Origin: a virus
DNA: 64,000 bases
IMG/VR virus record: IMGVR_UViG_3300032323_001417
Span: 1-64,000 of that record
Direction: 5' to 3' (one strand)
Shown: positions 21,201-28,944 of the stretch, one piece after another
Layout: every line of letters begins with the position of its first letter
Numbering within the stretch: position 1 is the first letter of the stretch
Translations under genes and position numbers: made by a program
Notes under the pieces: model-generated
The model's database searches: none
What the model was told of the DNA's origin: nothing
What the model saw: the letters and a program-made list of their open reading frames with translations, nothing else

Positions 21201-22123
21201 CACTAGCTAGTAATGTTGATGGTATACGAAACTATGCTGTTGGACAATCTGCATTAACAAGTAATTCTGGAAACTATAACTACGCTTTTGGAAGTTCTGC
21301 TGGATCATCTAATACTGGAGACAACAACCTATTCTTAGGAAAGGATGCTGGATATAAAAATAGTATAGAAAACTCTGGAGACTACAATGTTTATATTGGT
21401 AAATCAGAAGGTCTTTCAACAAGTAATAATATAGTTATTGCAGATAATGAAGGCAATATAAGAGCACAATATTTATCTGCAAGTTCTGGATGGACTTTAG
21501 GTAACATAGTTTCTGGAACTTGGAATGGATCAACAATTGGATATCAGTACGGTGGAACTGGTCTTACAACTCTTGGAACTGCTGGTCAAGTTCTTACTGT
21601 AAATGCAGGAGCTACAGCCTTAGAATGGGCAGATGCTTCTGGAGGCTCTTCATTTACAAATTCTTCAGAATTAGCAGCACTGTTATCAGATGAAACTGGA
21701 AGTGGATCTGTAGTATTTTCTAATTCACCAACTCTTACTACTCCAAATATTGGAGCAGCAACTGGAACCTCTTTGACCACAACTGGAAATGTTATTTCAC
21801 ATGTTGATATTTCAACACCTACATTTGTTACAAACTCATATACCATCACATCTACTGATGATGGAAAACTTTTAATGCTAAATAATTCTACAACAGCTGG
21901 AAATCTTTTGATTCCAACAGATGCCACTTTTAATTTTCCAATTGGAACACAGATAAACGTTGTTCAGCAAGGCACTGGATTAATTACAGTAGGTGCAGTA
22001 ACTCCAGCAACAACAACAATAAATGCCACACCTGGTAAAAAGCTTAGAGCACAATGGTCTTCAGCAGCAATTGTTAAAACTGCAGCAAATACTTGGTTGT
22101 TAATGGGAGACCTTACGGTATAA
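18272..22123 (+). CDS. Large tail fibre protein, 1,283 aa
   Basis: The N-terminus MAKKFLTGLNLVVLNSDPAT then GSEGELYFNSSASVAKIYQ is a fibre attachment module. Following parts: YLTQVDAS-IY repeats (about residues 370-420 and elsewhere), a WIDGNLHVAGTTTTENTKT module, and a series of NYA-G-SAL repeats (about 915-1,025). That series resembles YadA-type head repeats. A C-terminal beta domain ending TWLLMGDLTV is shared with 12,276. Probably the main long tail fibre. AGAAGGA ribosome-binding site. Confidence 0.75.
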   Translation: MAKKFLTGLNLVVLNSDPATGSEGELYFNSSASVAKIYQAGAWSVLGAGGGGTTVSTTEPPSPEIGDSWYKNDTGEFYVYDGTYWVEVNGVIASESFKTISVSGQSDVVADSNTDTLTLVAGTNVSITTNSTNDSITINADSKSTSSVYLVRNNTGSTILKGTLVSASGAEPSGRIDVEPFAAVGGINSELTVMGMATANISNGVNGEVISFGTLTGLDTRGDVASGIAVGDETWAAGDILFAHPTVAGKLTKVRPQHDLAVAFITVRHASTGQIAVRIVPGNNHLEWMHDVLISGSVQNNEILSYDLSNGLWINKTANESGIATTEDLSEYLTTSSAAVLYQPFSVRLFNLTALEGAPGVLRSDGGLGWSLDPTEFLSTFNASSTYLTQVDASDIYLTQVDAGNTYLTSGSANSLYQPLDADLTTIAALSGSSGFLKKNIFDNWVIDSNTYLTTYDASTLYQTTGDYATISGVETLSNKTMSVAFISGNMTFNDIDYQHTISSGSNNLTITGYNDLNLVSANGSIVLQPDEFVKIYDEHVATQEWVDFQDYLTQVSASTIYQPIGSYSTTSHNHTLDSLSNVVITGTPSDGQAIVWDTSTSKWVNETVSGGASYPDQTGNDGKFLQTNSGSVSWQNVNLTGYLTETSASTTYLTKASASTTYQPAGSYLTSESDTFETVTDRGASSTNAITISNTTEATNATTGALIVSGGVGVAKDLWIDGNLHVAGTTTTENTKTVATHDNLIYLNAALDSTITNAVFSSGSITYTAENLYTAGMDIRITGVSPSAFNISSGDLLTVASATPTQFVVIKSDPGASYISGGTAHAKEEANSDLGFAGGYYSGGYAHAGLFRDASDGVFKFFQGYTPEPDEAVNIDTTHASFALADISINRIIPGSSGYNPNNFGIGQYALDSFDVYGYENFAIGTSALGSGVGFKNYAFGDTAGLSLNGYYNYAIGNSALILATGEHNYAFGLSALASNVDGIRNYAVGQSALTSNSGNYNYAFGSSAGSSNTGDNNLFLGKDAGYKNSIENSGDYNVYIGKSEGLSTSNNIVIADNEGNIRAQYLSASSGWTLGNIVSGTWNGSTIGYQYGGTGLTTLGTAGQVLTVNAGATALEWADASGGSSFTNSSELAALLSDETGSGSVVFSNSPTLTTPNIGAATGTSLTTTGNVISHVDISTPTFVTNSYTITSTDDGKLLMLNNSTTAGNLLIPTDATFNFPIGTQINVVQQGTGLITVGAVTPATTTINATPGKKLRAQWSSAAIVKTAANTWLLMGDLTV

Positions 22124-22124
22124 T
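22119..22124 (+). promoter_or_regulatory. TATAAT overlapping a stop codon (leaderless start)
   Basis: TATAAT overlaps the stop of the large fibre gene and ends 6 bases before the ATG at 22,131, with no ribosome-binding site. No TG extension. Confidence 0.5.
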
Positions 22125-22130
22125 AAAATT

Positions 22131-23174
22131 ATGAGACTAAGACTTATAGGATCTGTTGCACAGTCAACAAGAAAAATATTTAGAGATACCTTTAATAGAG
22201 CTAACCAAACTGGTATTGGAACATCCTCTGATGGATCAACATGGAATATAATTAGAGGTTCTTTTAACATTACCTCTGATAAAGCAGATGGTCAAACTCC
22301 AGCAAATTATCCATTAGCTTCAGTTGATATGCCAAAAGAAGAAGTCACCATTAGCTTAAGTGGTGTTACGCAAGGTTCAACTGCAGCACTATGGGTTACA
22401 GATGGTGGAAACTGGTTCGGAGTTGGAATTGACCAAGAAACTATAACTTGCAACTGTCAAACTTGCTCAACTCCAGGAAACTGTGCCAATACTAATTATG
22501 TTTGTAATGCAGCTTCTTATCCTTGTAATGCAGCTTCTTATCCTTGTAATGCAGCTTCTTATCCTTGTAATGGTGGAAGCTATTTCTGTGATGTTGTTGG
22601 AAATAGATTTTGTAGATCTTACAGTAGTCCTTGCAATATGATGAGTACACCATTTAGTCCATGCACTGCTTGGTCTAGATCATGTACTGGTGGATATAAT
22701 ACTGGAAACTGTAATGGTTCAAACTCTATGTTTTCATGTAACGCTTATGGAACTGTATGTAATGCGTATGGTTCTGTATGTAACGCATATTCTACTGTCT
22801 GTAATTCAGCATCATATCCATGTGCAGCCTGGAATGCAACAACATTTTTCACTTGTAATTGTCAAACATGCTATCCTCAATATATTAGATTTATACAATC
22901 TGTTGCAAACACAATTACACAGTTAACCAGCTGGACAGTTGCAAGTGTTATTCAATCTTTTAAGGTAATTATATCTTCTATAAATCCAGCAAAAACTTCT
23001 GGAACTGCTACAATTAAACCTTATTCAGATACTAATCTTTCTACACAAATTGGATCAGATTTAACTTATACCCCAACTGGAGTTGCAATTAATGCAAAAT
23101 ATGGTATAATGATTAAACCTTCAAGTTATTCTCAAGGAACAACCATTGATGAAATAACTATAGAGACTAATTAG
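22131..23174 (+). CDS. Cysteine-rich tail-region protein
   Basis: A 347-residue protein with a central domain (about residues 105-246) holding 22 Cys in about 140 residues, mostly as C-N-A-x-x-x-x repeats (CNAASYP three times in tandem, CNAYGTV/GSV/STV). It begins and ends with the same TCNCQTC motif. Flanking N- and C-terminal parts are beta-rich and fibre-like. Probably a disulfide-stapled or metal-binding rod at the tail tip. I know no domain name for it. It is probably leaderless. Confidence 0.65.
   Translation: MRLRLIGSVAQSTRKIFRDTFNRANQTGIGTSSDGSTWNIIRGSFNITSDKADGQTPANYPLASVDMPKEEVTISLSGVTQGSTAALWVTDGGNWFGVGIDQETITCNCQTCSTPGNCANTNYVCNAASYPCNAASYPCNAASYPCNGGSYFCDVVGNRFCRSYSSPCNMMSTPFSPCTAWSRSCTGGYNTGNCNGSNSMFSCNAYGTVCNAYGSVCNAYSTVCNSASYPCAAWNATTFFTCNCQTCYPQYIRFIQSVANTITQLTSWTVASVIQSFKVIISSINPAKTSGTATIKPYSDTNLSTQIGSDLTYTPTGVAINAKYGIMIKPSSYSQGTTIDEITIETN
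22503..22565 (+). repeat. Tandem repeat, 3 x 21 bases
   Basis: Three exact copies of a 21-base unit encoding CNAASYP within the Cys-rich gene. Exact identity at DNA level indicates recent slippage expansion. Confidence 0.9.
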
Positions 23175-23186
23175 GAGAATGTTGTT

Positions 23187-23447
23187 ATGACAGAACAAAA
23201 TGATTTACCAGAGGTTCCAAACCTAGTTGCTCCAAAATACGATGTCACTGCATTCCCATATGATATTGCTTTAATTATTGACGACACTATTTTTCAGATA
23301 ATGAATGTAGATGGTCAACAGGCTGCACAATTTTTATCGCAGCCAAAATTTGTAAGAGTACTTCCTGGAGATTTTGCTAAAATTGGTTGGAAGTATGTTG
23401 ATGGAAAATTTGTTTATCCAGGTGAATCAGAAATAGAAGGATTCTAG
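23187..23447 (+). CDS. Short protein A1 of a duplicated gene pair
   Basis: An 86-residue protein with ALIIDDTIFQIMNVDGQQAA then QFLSQPKFVRVLPGD and IGWKYVDGKF. The same core (D-----I------AA-LLSQP--V------IGW-Y----F) recurs in 24,164. Proteins with an LSQP and GW-YD core are widespread in large phages; function unknown. AGGAG upstream. It is followed 12 bases later by B1 (23,460). Confidence 0.65.
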   Translation: MTEQNDLPEVPNLVAPKYDVTAFPYDIALIIDDTIFQIMNVDGQQAAQFLSQPKFVRVLPGDFAKIGWKYVDGKFVYPGESEIEGF

Positions 23448-23459
23448 TAGGAGCATGTT

Positions 23460-24164
23460 TTGAAATTAATACATTTTGTATGCTCAGAGTCCATGGAAAT
23501 TGGAAAACCAGAATTAATTAAAAAATTTATTCCAGAATGGTATAAAAAAGCAGAAACACATTTTTCTTCAGAAGAAGATCTTGCAATTGAGGAAGGTACT
23601 CAAAAAATGAGTGCTGGATTAAAAACATGTGTACCATTCTTAGACGCTATGTTGTCTGGATATGCATTAGTAACACCATTTGACATATATGTTGGAAGAA
23701 AAGAAGAAGATCTAGATTTAAGATGGAATGCCCCACAGGGTTGGGAAAACTTTGTTTCTGAAAGACCAAAAGAATCTGGATCAACTATGCCAAGACCAGC
23801 AGGTCATGCACCAAATCACCTAGTTTGGTCAGGTAGATGGGGAATAAAGCTTCCAAGAGGATACAGTGCACTTGTAACACATCCTTTAAATAGACAAGAC
23901 TTGCCTTTTACAACATCTTCTGCAATAATGGATAGCGATAAGTTTTTTGGAAATGGAAATATACCATTTTTTATAAAAGAAGATTTTATAGGGGTTATAG
24001 AAAAAGGAACACCTTTTGCTCAAATCATTCCTATTAAAAGAAAAAAGTGGAAAATGATTCATAACTCTGCCCTAAAAGATACTATTCAAAAACATGGACA
24101 CGATGTTAGGAAAAAAGAGGGAACTTATAAAAAGAAATATTGGAGTAGGAAGGAATATTTTTAA
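23460..24164 (+). CDS. Protein B1 of a duplicated gene pair
   Basis: A 234-residue protein starting at TTG, with AGGAG 7 bases upstream. Paralogous to 24,477: IPEWYKKAETHF, KTCVPFLDAMLSGYALVTPFD, RGYSALVTHPLNRQDLPF and FIGVIEKGTPFAQIIPIKR all have counterparts there. The layout (a short helical N-terminus, strand-rich core with a -TP-DIYV segment and a G-PF-QIIP ending) is shared with proteins in other large phages. I do not know its function. The C-terminus is very basic. Confidence 0.65.
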   Translation: MKLIHFVCSESMEIGKPELIKKFIPEWYKKAETHFSSEEDLAIEEGTQKMSAGLKTCVPFLDAMLSGYALVTPFDIYVGRKEEDLDLRWNAPQGWENFVSERPKESGSTMPRPAGHAPNHLVWSGRWGIKLPRGYSALVTHPLNRQDLPFTTSSAIMDSDKFFGNGNIPFFIKEDFIGVIEKGTPFAQIIPIKRKKWKMIHNSALKDTIQKHGHDVRKKEGTYKKKYWSRKEYF

Positions 24165-24487
24165 TGTCAGGTACTCATGATCATAATGATGGTATAAGAG
24201 TTTTAACTACTAGAGAAATTGTTAGAGACTTTTTTACTAGAAGAAGAAAATATCGTAGTAAAATTTCTTTAGATTCAAATGCTATTCCACCAGCCCCACC
24301 AGAGTCTAAGATAAATCATTTAGCAATTATTTTAGATGGAGAAGTTCAGGAAATTATGAGAGCACAAAATAGATTAGCTGCCTTACTCTTAAGTCAGCCA
24401 CTAATTGTAGAATTTGATCCTGAACAGGTTAAGCCAAATATTGGATGGTCCTATAAAGAAGAAGAATTTTCTCAATATGGGGAATAA
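24164..24487 (+). CDS. Short protein A2 of a duplicated gene pair
   Basis: A 107-residue protein, paralogue of 23,187, with a longer basic N-terminus (VRDFFTRRRKYRSKI) before the shared core HLAIILDGEVQEIMRAQNRL and LLLSQPLIVEFDPEQ. ATG overlaps B1's stop (TAATG). It probably works with B2 as A1 does with B1. Confidence 0.65.
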   Translation: MSGTHDHNDGIRVLTTREIVRDFFTRRRKYRSKISLDSNAIPPAPPESKINHLAIILDGEVQEIMRAQNRLAALLLSQPLIVEFDPEQVKPNIGWSYKEEEFSQYGE

Positions 24488-25139
24488 AAGTATTAGATTT
24501 ACTTCATGTCTTCCACACATAGAAGTTCCTTCACCAGTTCCATCAAGTAGACTTGTTCCAGAATGGTACAGGAAGCTGCCAGGTGCTGCAGATAAAATTG
24601 AGACAGTAAAAAAGTGTGTACCAGTTCTAGATGCCCTAACTTCTGGTTATATGATTACTCTGCCAGTAGATGTTCATTTTAATAAAGATGAAAATTCTTT
24701 TTGGTATGATTGTCCATTTGAAATAAATTCAGATCATTATTTGTCACAAACTCAAGGCGTAGATATTGGAGATGAGTTTGAAGAGCAACCTCATAAATGG
24801 ATAAATCAGTGGCTTATTGAAACTCCAAAAGGATATAGTTGCTTATTTATTCATCCATTAAATAGGATGGATCTTCCCTTTAGGTCGTTTACTGGAATAG
24901 TTGATACAGATAAGCATCCAATTATAATCAATTTTCCATTCGTTATGAAAAAAGATTTTTCTGGAGTAATTCCAGCAGGTACTCCAATCATTCAAATTAT
25001 TCCATTTAAAAGAGATAATTGGTCAATGAATGTAGTTGACGACAAGCCATTTAAAGAACATCCAGAAGCTCATGAGGTAGAGAATCCTCCATTTAACTGG
25101 TATAAAAGAAAATGGTGGACTAGAAAGACATATTCTTAA
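24477..25139 (+). CDS. Protein B2 of a duplicated gene pair
   Basis: A 220-residue paralogue of 23,460. The start is placed at MGNKSIRFTSCLPHIEV because this aligns with B1's N-terminus; the longer frame lies inside A2. Matching segments: LVPEWYRKLPG, VKKCVPVLDALTSGYMITLPV, KGYSCLFIHPLNRMDLPF, FSGVIPAGTPIIQIIPFKR, WWTRKTYS. Function unknown. Overlaps A2 by 11 bases and the next gene by one. Confidence 0.65.
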   Translation: MGNKSIRFTSCLPHIEVPSPVPSSRLVPEWYRKLPGAADKIETVKKCVPVLDALTSGYMITLPVDVHFNKDENSFWYDCPFEINSDHYLSQTQGVDIGDEFEEQPHKWINQWLIETPKGYSCLFIHPLNRMDLPFRSFTGIVDTDKHPIIINFPFVMKKDFSGVIPAGTPIIQIIPFKRDNWSMNVVDDKPFKEHPEAHEVENPPFNWYKRKWWTRKTYS

Positions 25140-26104
25140 TGGAAAGTATTTACATAGCTATACCATCAATGGCTGACACTGAAACAAGTGCTACTGTAAG
25201 AAATGCCATAGAGTCTGCAGAGTACCCAGAAAGAGTTTTTGTTGGAGTGTCCTTTAAAGATCTGAATAAAAAAGAATACAAGAGAGTGCTTTCTCTAAAA
25301 GAAGAATATCCAAATATTTCTGTAGAGTTTATCAAACTTAAAAAAAGAAAAGTTTCAGAGTACGGTACTGGAGATGGTAGATTTAGAGCACAGCAAATGT
25401 ACTCTGATCAAGATTATATGCTTCAGGTAGACTCCCACACCTATTTTGATAAAAACTGGGATTCTTATTTAATAAAACTATTTAAAGAATTTAAAGATCA
25501 AAGCAATATAGAAAAGTTTGTTTTAACTTCATACATTCCATATTATTCATATCAGCCAGAAAGATCCAGACACCCTGGAGAGCTTTCTTTACCAAGATAC
25601 CCTCATTTAATTGTTGATGATTTTTTCTTAAGGTATTTGCCAAAATGGGATGATAACCCAATTCCAGAAAATTCTAAATTAGACAAGTTTGTTCCATGTG
25701 TAAAGTTTAACGGAGCCTTCGCTTTTGGAGATAAAAACTTTGCCAACAATACTGGTGTATTTAAAGATGCAATATTTTATGATGAAGAGTTAATTCAAAG
25801 TATTAATTTAGTTGGAAATGATTTTGCTTTAGTATTTTTGAATATAAAAGATTTTCCAATAGCACACCTATACTCTGAAGATATAAATGAATTTGGTGGA
25901 GAAAGAACGTATTTTGGAGATCTTTTGAGTGCAAGAAAACAAGAAGAGGTTGCAGACAAAGCAATATCTAACTACTTAAACTTTATAGCAAATCCAGAAA
26001 ACAAAGAGCTAGTTGCAAAATATGAAAAATATGCTAAAATGGATTGTAGACGTGGACCGCTTTTAAGCAACTATATCCCAAAAGATTTTATTGTTAAGGA
26101 ATGA
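25139..26104 (+). CDS. Glycosyltransferase, GlcNAc-transferase (GT60/PF11397) type
   Basis: A 321-residue protein with SIYIAIPSMADTETSATVRN at the start, AEYPERVFVGVSFKD (about 29-43), GRFRAQQMYSDQDYMLQVDS (about 79-99) and SHTYFDKNWDSYLIKL. The Q-DSH--F---WD motif and PERV-VG segment match UDP-GlcNAc glycosyltransferases of the GT60 type, D98 and H100 being the metal/nucleotide site by analogy. Probably glycosylates a virion or host surface component. Starts overlapping B2 by one base. Confidence 0.75.
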   Translation: MESIYIAIPSMADTETSATVRNAIESAEYPERVFVGVSFKDLNKKEYKRVLSLKEEYPNISVEFIKLKKRKVSEYGTGDGRFRAQQMYSDQDYMLQVDSHTYFDKNWDSYLIKLFKEFKDQSNIEKFVLTSYIPYYSYQPERSRHPGELSLPRYPHLIVDDFFLRYLPKWDDNPIPENSKLDKFVPCVKFNGAFAFGDKNFANNTGVFKDAIFYDEELIQSINLVGNDFALVFLNIKDFPIAHLYSEDINEFGGERTYFGDLLSARKQEEVADKAISNYLNFIANPENKELVAKYEKYAKMDCRRGPLLSNYIPKDFIVKE

Positions 26105-26105
26105 T

Positions 26106-26417
26106 ATGAACGATTTGCCAGAAGTGCCAGATTTAGTATATCCAAAACCAACTGAGGATGTTTCAAAAAAAACAAAGAGACCAGTAAGACCTTGGGACAT
26201 ATTTAATAAAAACATTGAAAAAGTAGTTGATAATGTTCAGCAAGAAAGAATGTCTATATGCCTACAGTGTCCTAGATTAATAAAAGCAACCAGGCAATGC
26301 AAAGAGTGTGGATGTTTTATGGACGCAAAAACCAAACTTTTTGATGCAGAATGTCCATTAGGAAAATGGAATAACGTAGTGGTCAGTATAGACCAGTTTG
26401 ATTATAAAAAGGATTAA
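26106..26417 (+). CDS. Zinc-finger protein, 103 aa
   Basis: Start at MNDLPEVPDLVYPKP because AAGGA lies 5 bases upstream. The core RMSICLQCPRLIKATRQCKE then CGCFMDAKTKLFDAECPLGKW has C--C, C--CGC and CP-GKW. This small zinc-binding module is frequent in phage glycosylation clusters. The N-terminus (DLPEVPDLV-PK) resembles that of A1 (NDLPEVPNLVAPK), so the two share a leader segment. Function unknown. Confidence 0.7.
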   Translation: MNDLPEVPDLVYPKPTEDVSKKTKRPVRPWDIFNKNIEKVVDNVQQERMSICLQCPRLIKATRQCKECGCFMDAKTKLFDAECPLGKWNNVVVSIDQFDYKKD

Positions 26418-26420
26418 GAC

Positions 26421-27167
26421 ATGGTTGATGTAAAGCTAATAACTGGAGATGCAACAAACCTGTCTTTTATTGAAAGTAACTCAATAGATTTAATTATTGC
26501 AGCACCCCCATTCATTAATAGAGATTCTACTGGATATGGTGGAGATCCAAAGAAACAAATAAACTTTAATTCTAAAAAAATGTTAAAGCTTCTTTTAAAA
26601 AGTACAAAAGAAATGGAAAGAGTTTTAAAGCCAACTGGAAGTATTTGGATTGAAATTTCTCCAGAAGATGCTTTAATGCATAGATATATCGTTGAGGTTT
26701 TGGATAAAACAAATTTAAAGAATCCTGACACAATTGTTCATAAAGTTTTAGATGATGAAAGTAAGTCTAATATAGATGAGGTAATTTATAAAGATTGGTT
26801 TTTATGGTTTCATCTTGTAAAAGATGTTAATAACTTTTATTCTAATCCGTTTAAAGTAAAAAAATTTAGAGATCCTGTCTGGTATTTAAACAATACAAAT
26901 AGAGAAGATTTAGTTGATAAAACATTAAAGCTTACTTATCCTAAAATTATTAATTATACTGTTGTAAAAGATATTCCAGAAAGGTTTATAGAAATGTACA
27001 CCAAGGAAAAGGCTGTAGTTCTAGATCCGTTTGGTGGAAGTGGAACTGTTGCTGCTGTAGCATATAGTATGAATAGAAATGGAATAAGCGTTGACGTTTC
27101 TGAAGAACAAACAGACGTGGCTAGAAAAAGAATAGATTTAGTAAAGGCTATGGAAAAAGATGTTTAA
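26421..27167 (+). CDS. DNA methyltransferase, N4/N6 type (beta-class order)
   Basis: A 248-residue protein of the PF01555 type: catalytic motif IV near the N-terminus (IIAAPPFINRDST, residues 25-37) and the AdoMet-binding motif near the C-terminus (VVLDPFGGSGTVAAVAYSMN, 199-218, followed by GISVDVSEEQTDVARKR). Motif IV reads APPF in place of the usual S/D/N-PP-Y/F, so activity is not certain. No restriction endonuclease is adjacent. It may protect phage DNA against host restriction. Overlaps the next gene by 8 bases. Confidence 0.8.
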   Translation: MVDVKLITGDATNLSFIESNSIDLIIAAPPFINRDSTGYGGDPKKQINFNSKKMLKLLLKSTKEMERVLKPTGSIWIEISPEDALMHRYIVEVLDKTNLKNPDTIVHKVLDDESKSNIDEVIYKDWFLWFHLVKDVNNFYSNPFKVKKFRDPVWYLNNTNREDLVDKTLKLTYPKIINYTVVKDIPERFIEMYTKEKAVVLDPFGGSGTVAAVAYSMNRNGISVDVSEEQTDVARKRIDLVKAMEKDV

Positions 27168-27885
27168 TAAAAAATATATAGAGATAAGTAGAATTTCAGA
27201 TTCTTCTGTTTTTGAAATAATTCCAAATAAGGTTAAAAGAAAGTGGATGGATAAAACGGATGGAAATGCTTATCAGTGTGTTCCAATGAATGTTGCAAAT
27301 TCTTACGGATGGACAGTTCTTTCTCCAGCAAGTTTTTCTGCAACTTGGGATGGTGGAGAAACTAAGCAGTCTTTAAGAGTTGACCTTGACAAGGATAGTC
27401 CATTTAGATTTGCAGCATCTGAGTTTGGACATGGCATACTTTCTATAGTTCCAGACTTTATTGTGAGAACTTCAAAAAATGTTTCATTATATGTTAGAGG
27501 TATTCCAAATCAGATAGCAATAGGTTTACAGCCTTTTGATGGAATAGTTGAAACAGACTGGCTTCCTTTTACCTTTACCTTTAACTATAAATTTGTTAAA
27601 CCTGGTAAGTTAACAATTGAAAAAGATCAGCCTCTATTTACTTTTTTTCCAATTGAAAGAGGGTACATAGAAAGCTTTGAAACAAGAGAGTCTTTTCTTT
27701 ACAAAGATAAAGAATTTTATGAAGACTATTTAAAGTATTCAGATCTTAGAGAATTGCAACAGTCTGGAAAGCCAGTAAAAGATTCTGGAGCATATTTAAA
27801 GGGTAGGCTTGAAGACAAAGAGTTTGATATACTTAATCACACTAAAAAGGTAAGCCTTAAAGGATTTAAGAAAGAAGAAGAATGA
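27160..27885 (+). CDS. DUF6065 family protein
   Basis: A 241-residue protein with RKWMDKTDGNAYQCVPMNVA (about residues 27-46), NSYGWTVLSPASFSATWDGG (about 47-66) and FTFTFNYKFVKPGKLTIEK then QPLFTFFPI. This is the pattern I know as DUF6065, of unknown function, seen in phages and in bacterial biosynthetic loci. The end (PGKLTIEKDQPLFTFFPIER) parallels the GTP--QIIP--R end of B1/B2, so all three may share a fold. Sits between methyltransferase and dehydratase genes. Confidence 0.7.
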   Translation: MFNKKYIEISRISDSSVFEIIPNKVKRKWMDKTDGNAYQCVPMNVANSYGWTVLSPASFSATWDGGETKQSLRVDLDKDSPFRFAASEFGHGILSIVPDFIVRTSKNVSLYVRGIPNQIAIGLQPFDGIVETDWLPFTFTFNYKFVKPGKLTIEKDQPLFTFFPIERGYIESFETRESFLYKDKEFYEDYLKYSDLRELQQSGKPVKDSGAYLKGRLEDKEFDILNHTKKVSLKGFKKEEE

Positions 27886-28793
27886 TGTCAAGATATCTTA
27901 TAACAGGTGGTCCAGGTTCGCTAGGAAAAGAAATTTGCAAGAGCCTTTTGAACCTTTGTGACACTAAGGAGATTATTATGTTTTCTAGAAATGAAACTAA
28001 GCAGTTTGAATCTTCTATGTCTGTCAATGATCATAGAGTTAAGTATATAGTTGGAGACATAAAAAACTATGATTCCCTATTCACTATAATGAAAGGTGTT
28101 GACTATGTTTTTCATGCTGCAGCTTTAAAGCACATAGATTTGGCAGAAAAGTCTCCAGATGAAACTATTAAAATAAATGTTTTAGGAACAAGCAATGTTG
28201 TAAATGCAGCAATTCAAAATGGAGTAAAAAAAGTATTGCTCGTGTCAACAGACAAGGCTTGTATTCCAACAAGTATATATGGGGTTAGTAAACTTTTGTC
28301 TGAAAGAAATGTAATACTTTCTAATGGACTTTCTGATACAAAATTTTCTGTAGTAAGGTTTGGTAACTTAATTGGGAGCAATGGATCAATTTTTCAAAAA
28401 TGGAAAATTATAAAAGATAGTGATCAAAGAATTTCTGTAACTCATAAAGATATGACAAGATTTTTTATTAGAAGTTCTGAAGCTGCTATGTGGTCTGTTA
28501 AATTTATTAAGGAAATGGTTGGTGGAGAACTCTTTGTTCCTAAAATGAAGAGTGCCAATATTTATGATATTGCTAAGTCTTTTGTGTCTGAGTCACAAAT
28601 AGATATAACTGGAACCAGGGCTGGAGAAAAGCTTGATGAAGATATTTTATCTAGCTTGGAACTTGGCACGGTAGAAGATGTTGGAGAATTCTTTATTTTA
28701 CACAATGATAATAAAATTAACAATTTTTCATATAATAGTAAAAATAATGAAGACTGGTATTCTGGAAAAGAAATAGAAAGCTTTTTTGATTAG
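27882..28793 (+). CDS. Nucleotide-sugar dehydratase/epimerase (CapD/PseB-like SDR)
   Basis: A 303-residue extended SDR. The Rossmann motif TGGPGSLG is at residues 8-15, VSTDKACIPTSIYGVSKLLS at 121-140 has S-T-DKA and Y133-x3-K137, and FHAAALKHIDLAE is about 85-97. The DKA--P---YG--K layout is that of UDP-GlcNAc 4,6-dehydratases (PseB, CapD/FlaA1). It would make a nucleotide sugar for the glycosyltransferases here. Slightly shorter than PseB (about 330). ATGA overlap with the upstream gene. Confidence 0.8.
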   Translation: MMSRYLITGGPGSLGKEICKSLLNLCDTKEIIMFSRNETKQFESSMSVNDHRVKYIVGDIKNYDSLFTIMKGVDYVFHAAALKHIDLAEKSPDETIKINVLGTSNVVNAAIQNGVKKVLLVSTDKACIPTSIYGVSKLLSERNVILSNGLSDTKFSVVRFGNLIGSNGSIFQKWKIIKDSDQRISVTHKDMTRFFIRSSEAAMWSVKFIKEMVGGELFVPKMKSANIYDIAKSFVSESQIDITGTRAGEKLDEDILSSLELGTVEDVGEFFILHNDNKINNFSYNSKNNEDWYSGKEIESFFD

Positions 28794-28801
28794 GAGGAAC
28801 T

Positions 28802-28939
28802 ATGATTAGCAAAAGATTTTCAGTTGTAAGTGCATGTAACTTATGTTTAGAAACAATTTCAAAGTTTATCAATAAGCCAAAAGAGGCTAGTAAAAAGAAT
28901 CCAAACTGCAAGTGCAAACAATGCAAATGTTCTAGATAG
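28802..28939 (+). CDS. Cys-rich microprotein, 45 aa
   Basis: MISKRFSVVSACNLCLETIS at the start and NPNCKCKQCKCSR at the end: one CxxC pair plus C-C--C-C, six Cys in 45 residues. AGGAGGAAC gives a strong ribosome-binding site directly after the dehydratase stop. Likely zinc or metal binding. Function unknown. Confidence 0.65.
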   Translation: MISKRFSVVSACNLCLETISKFINKPKEASKKNPNCKCKQCKCSR

Positions 28940-28944
28940 AAAGA

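Noticed and set aside
22503-22565. Tandem repeat considered as a CRISPR array
   Set aside because: The copies are contiguous, in frame and without spacers; this is a protein-coding repeat.
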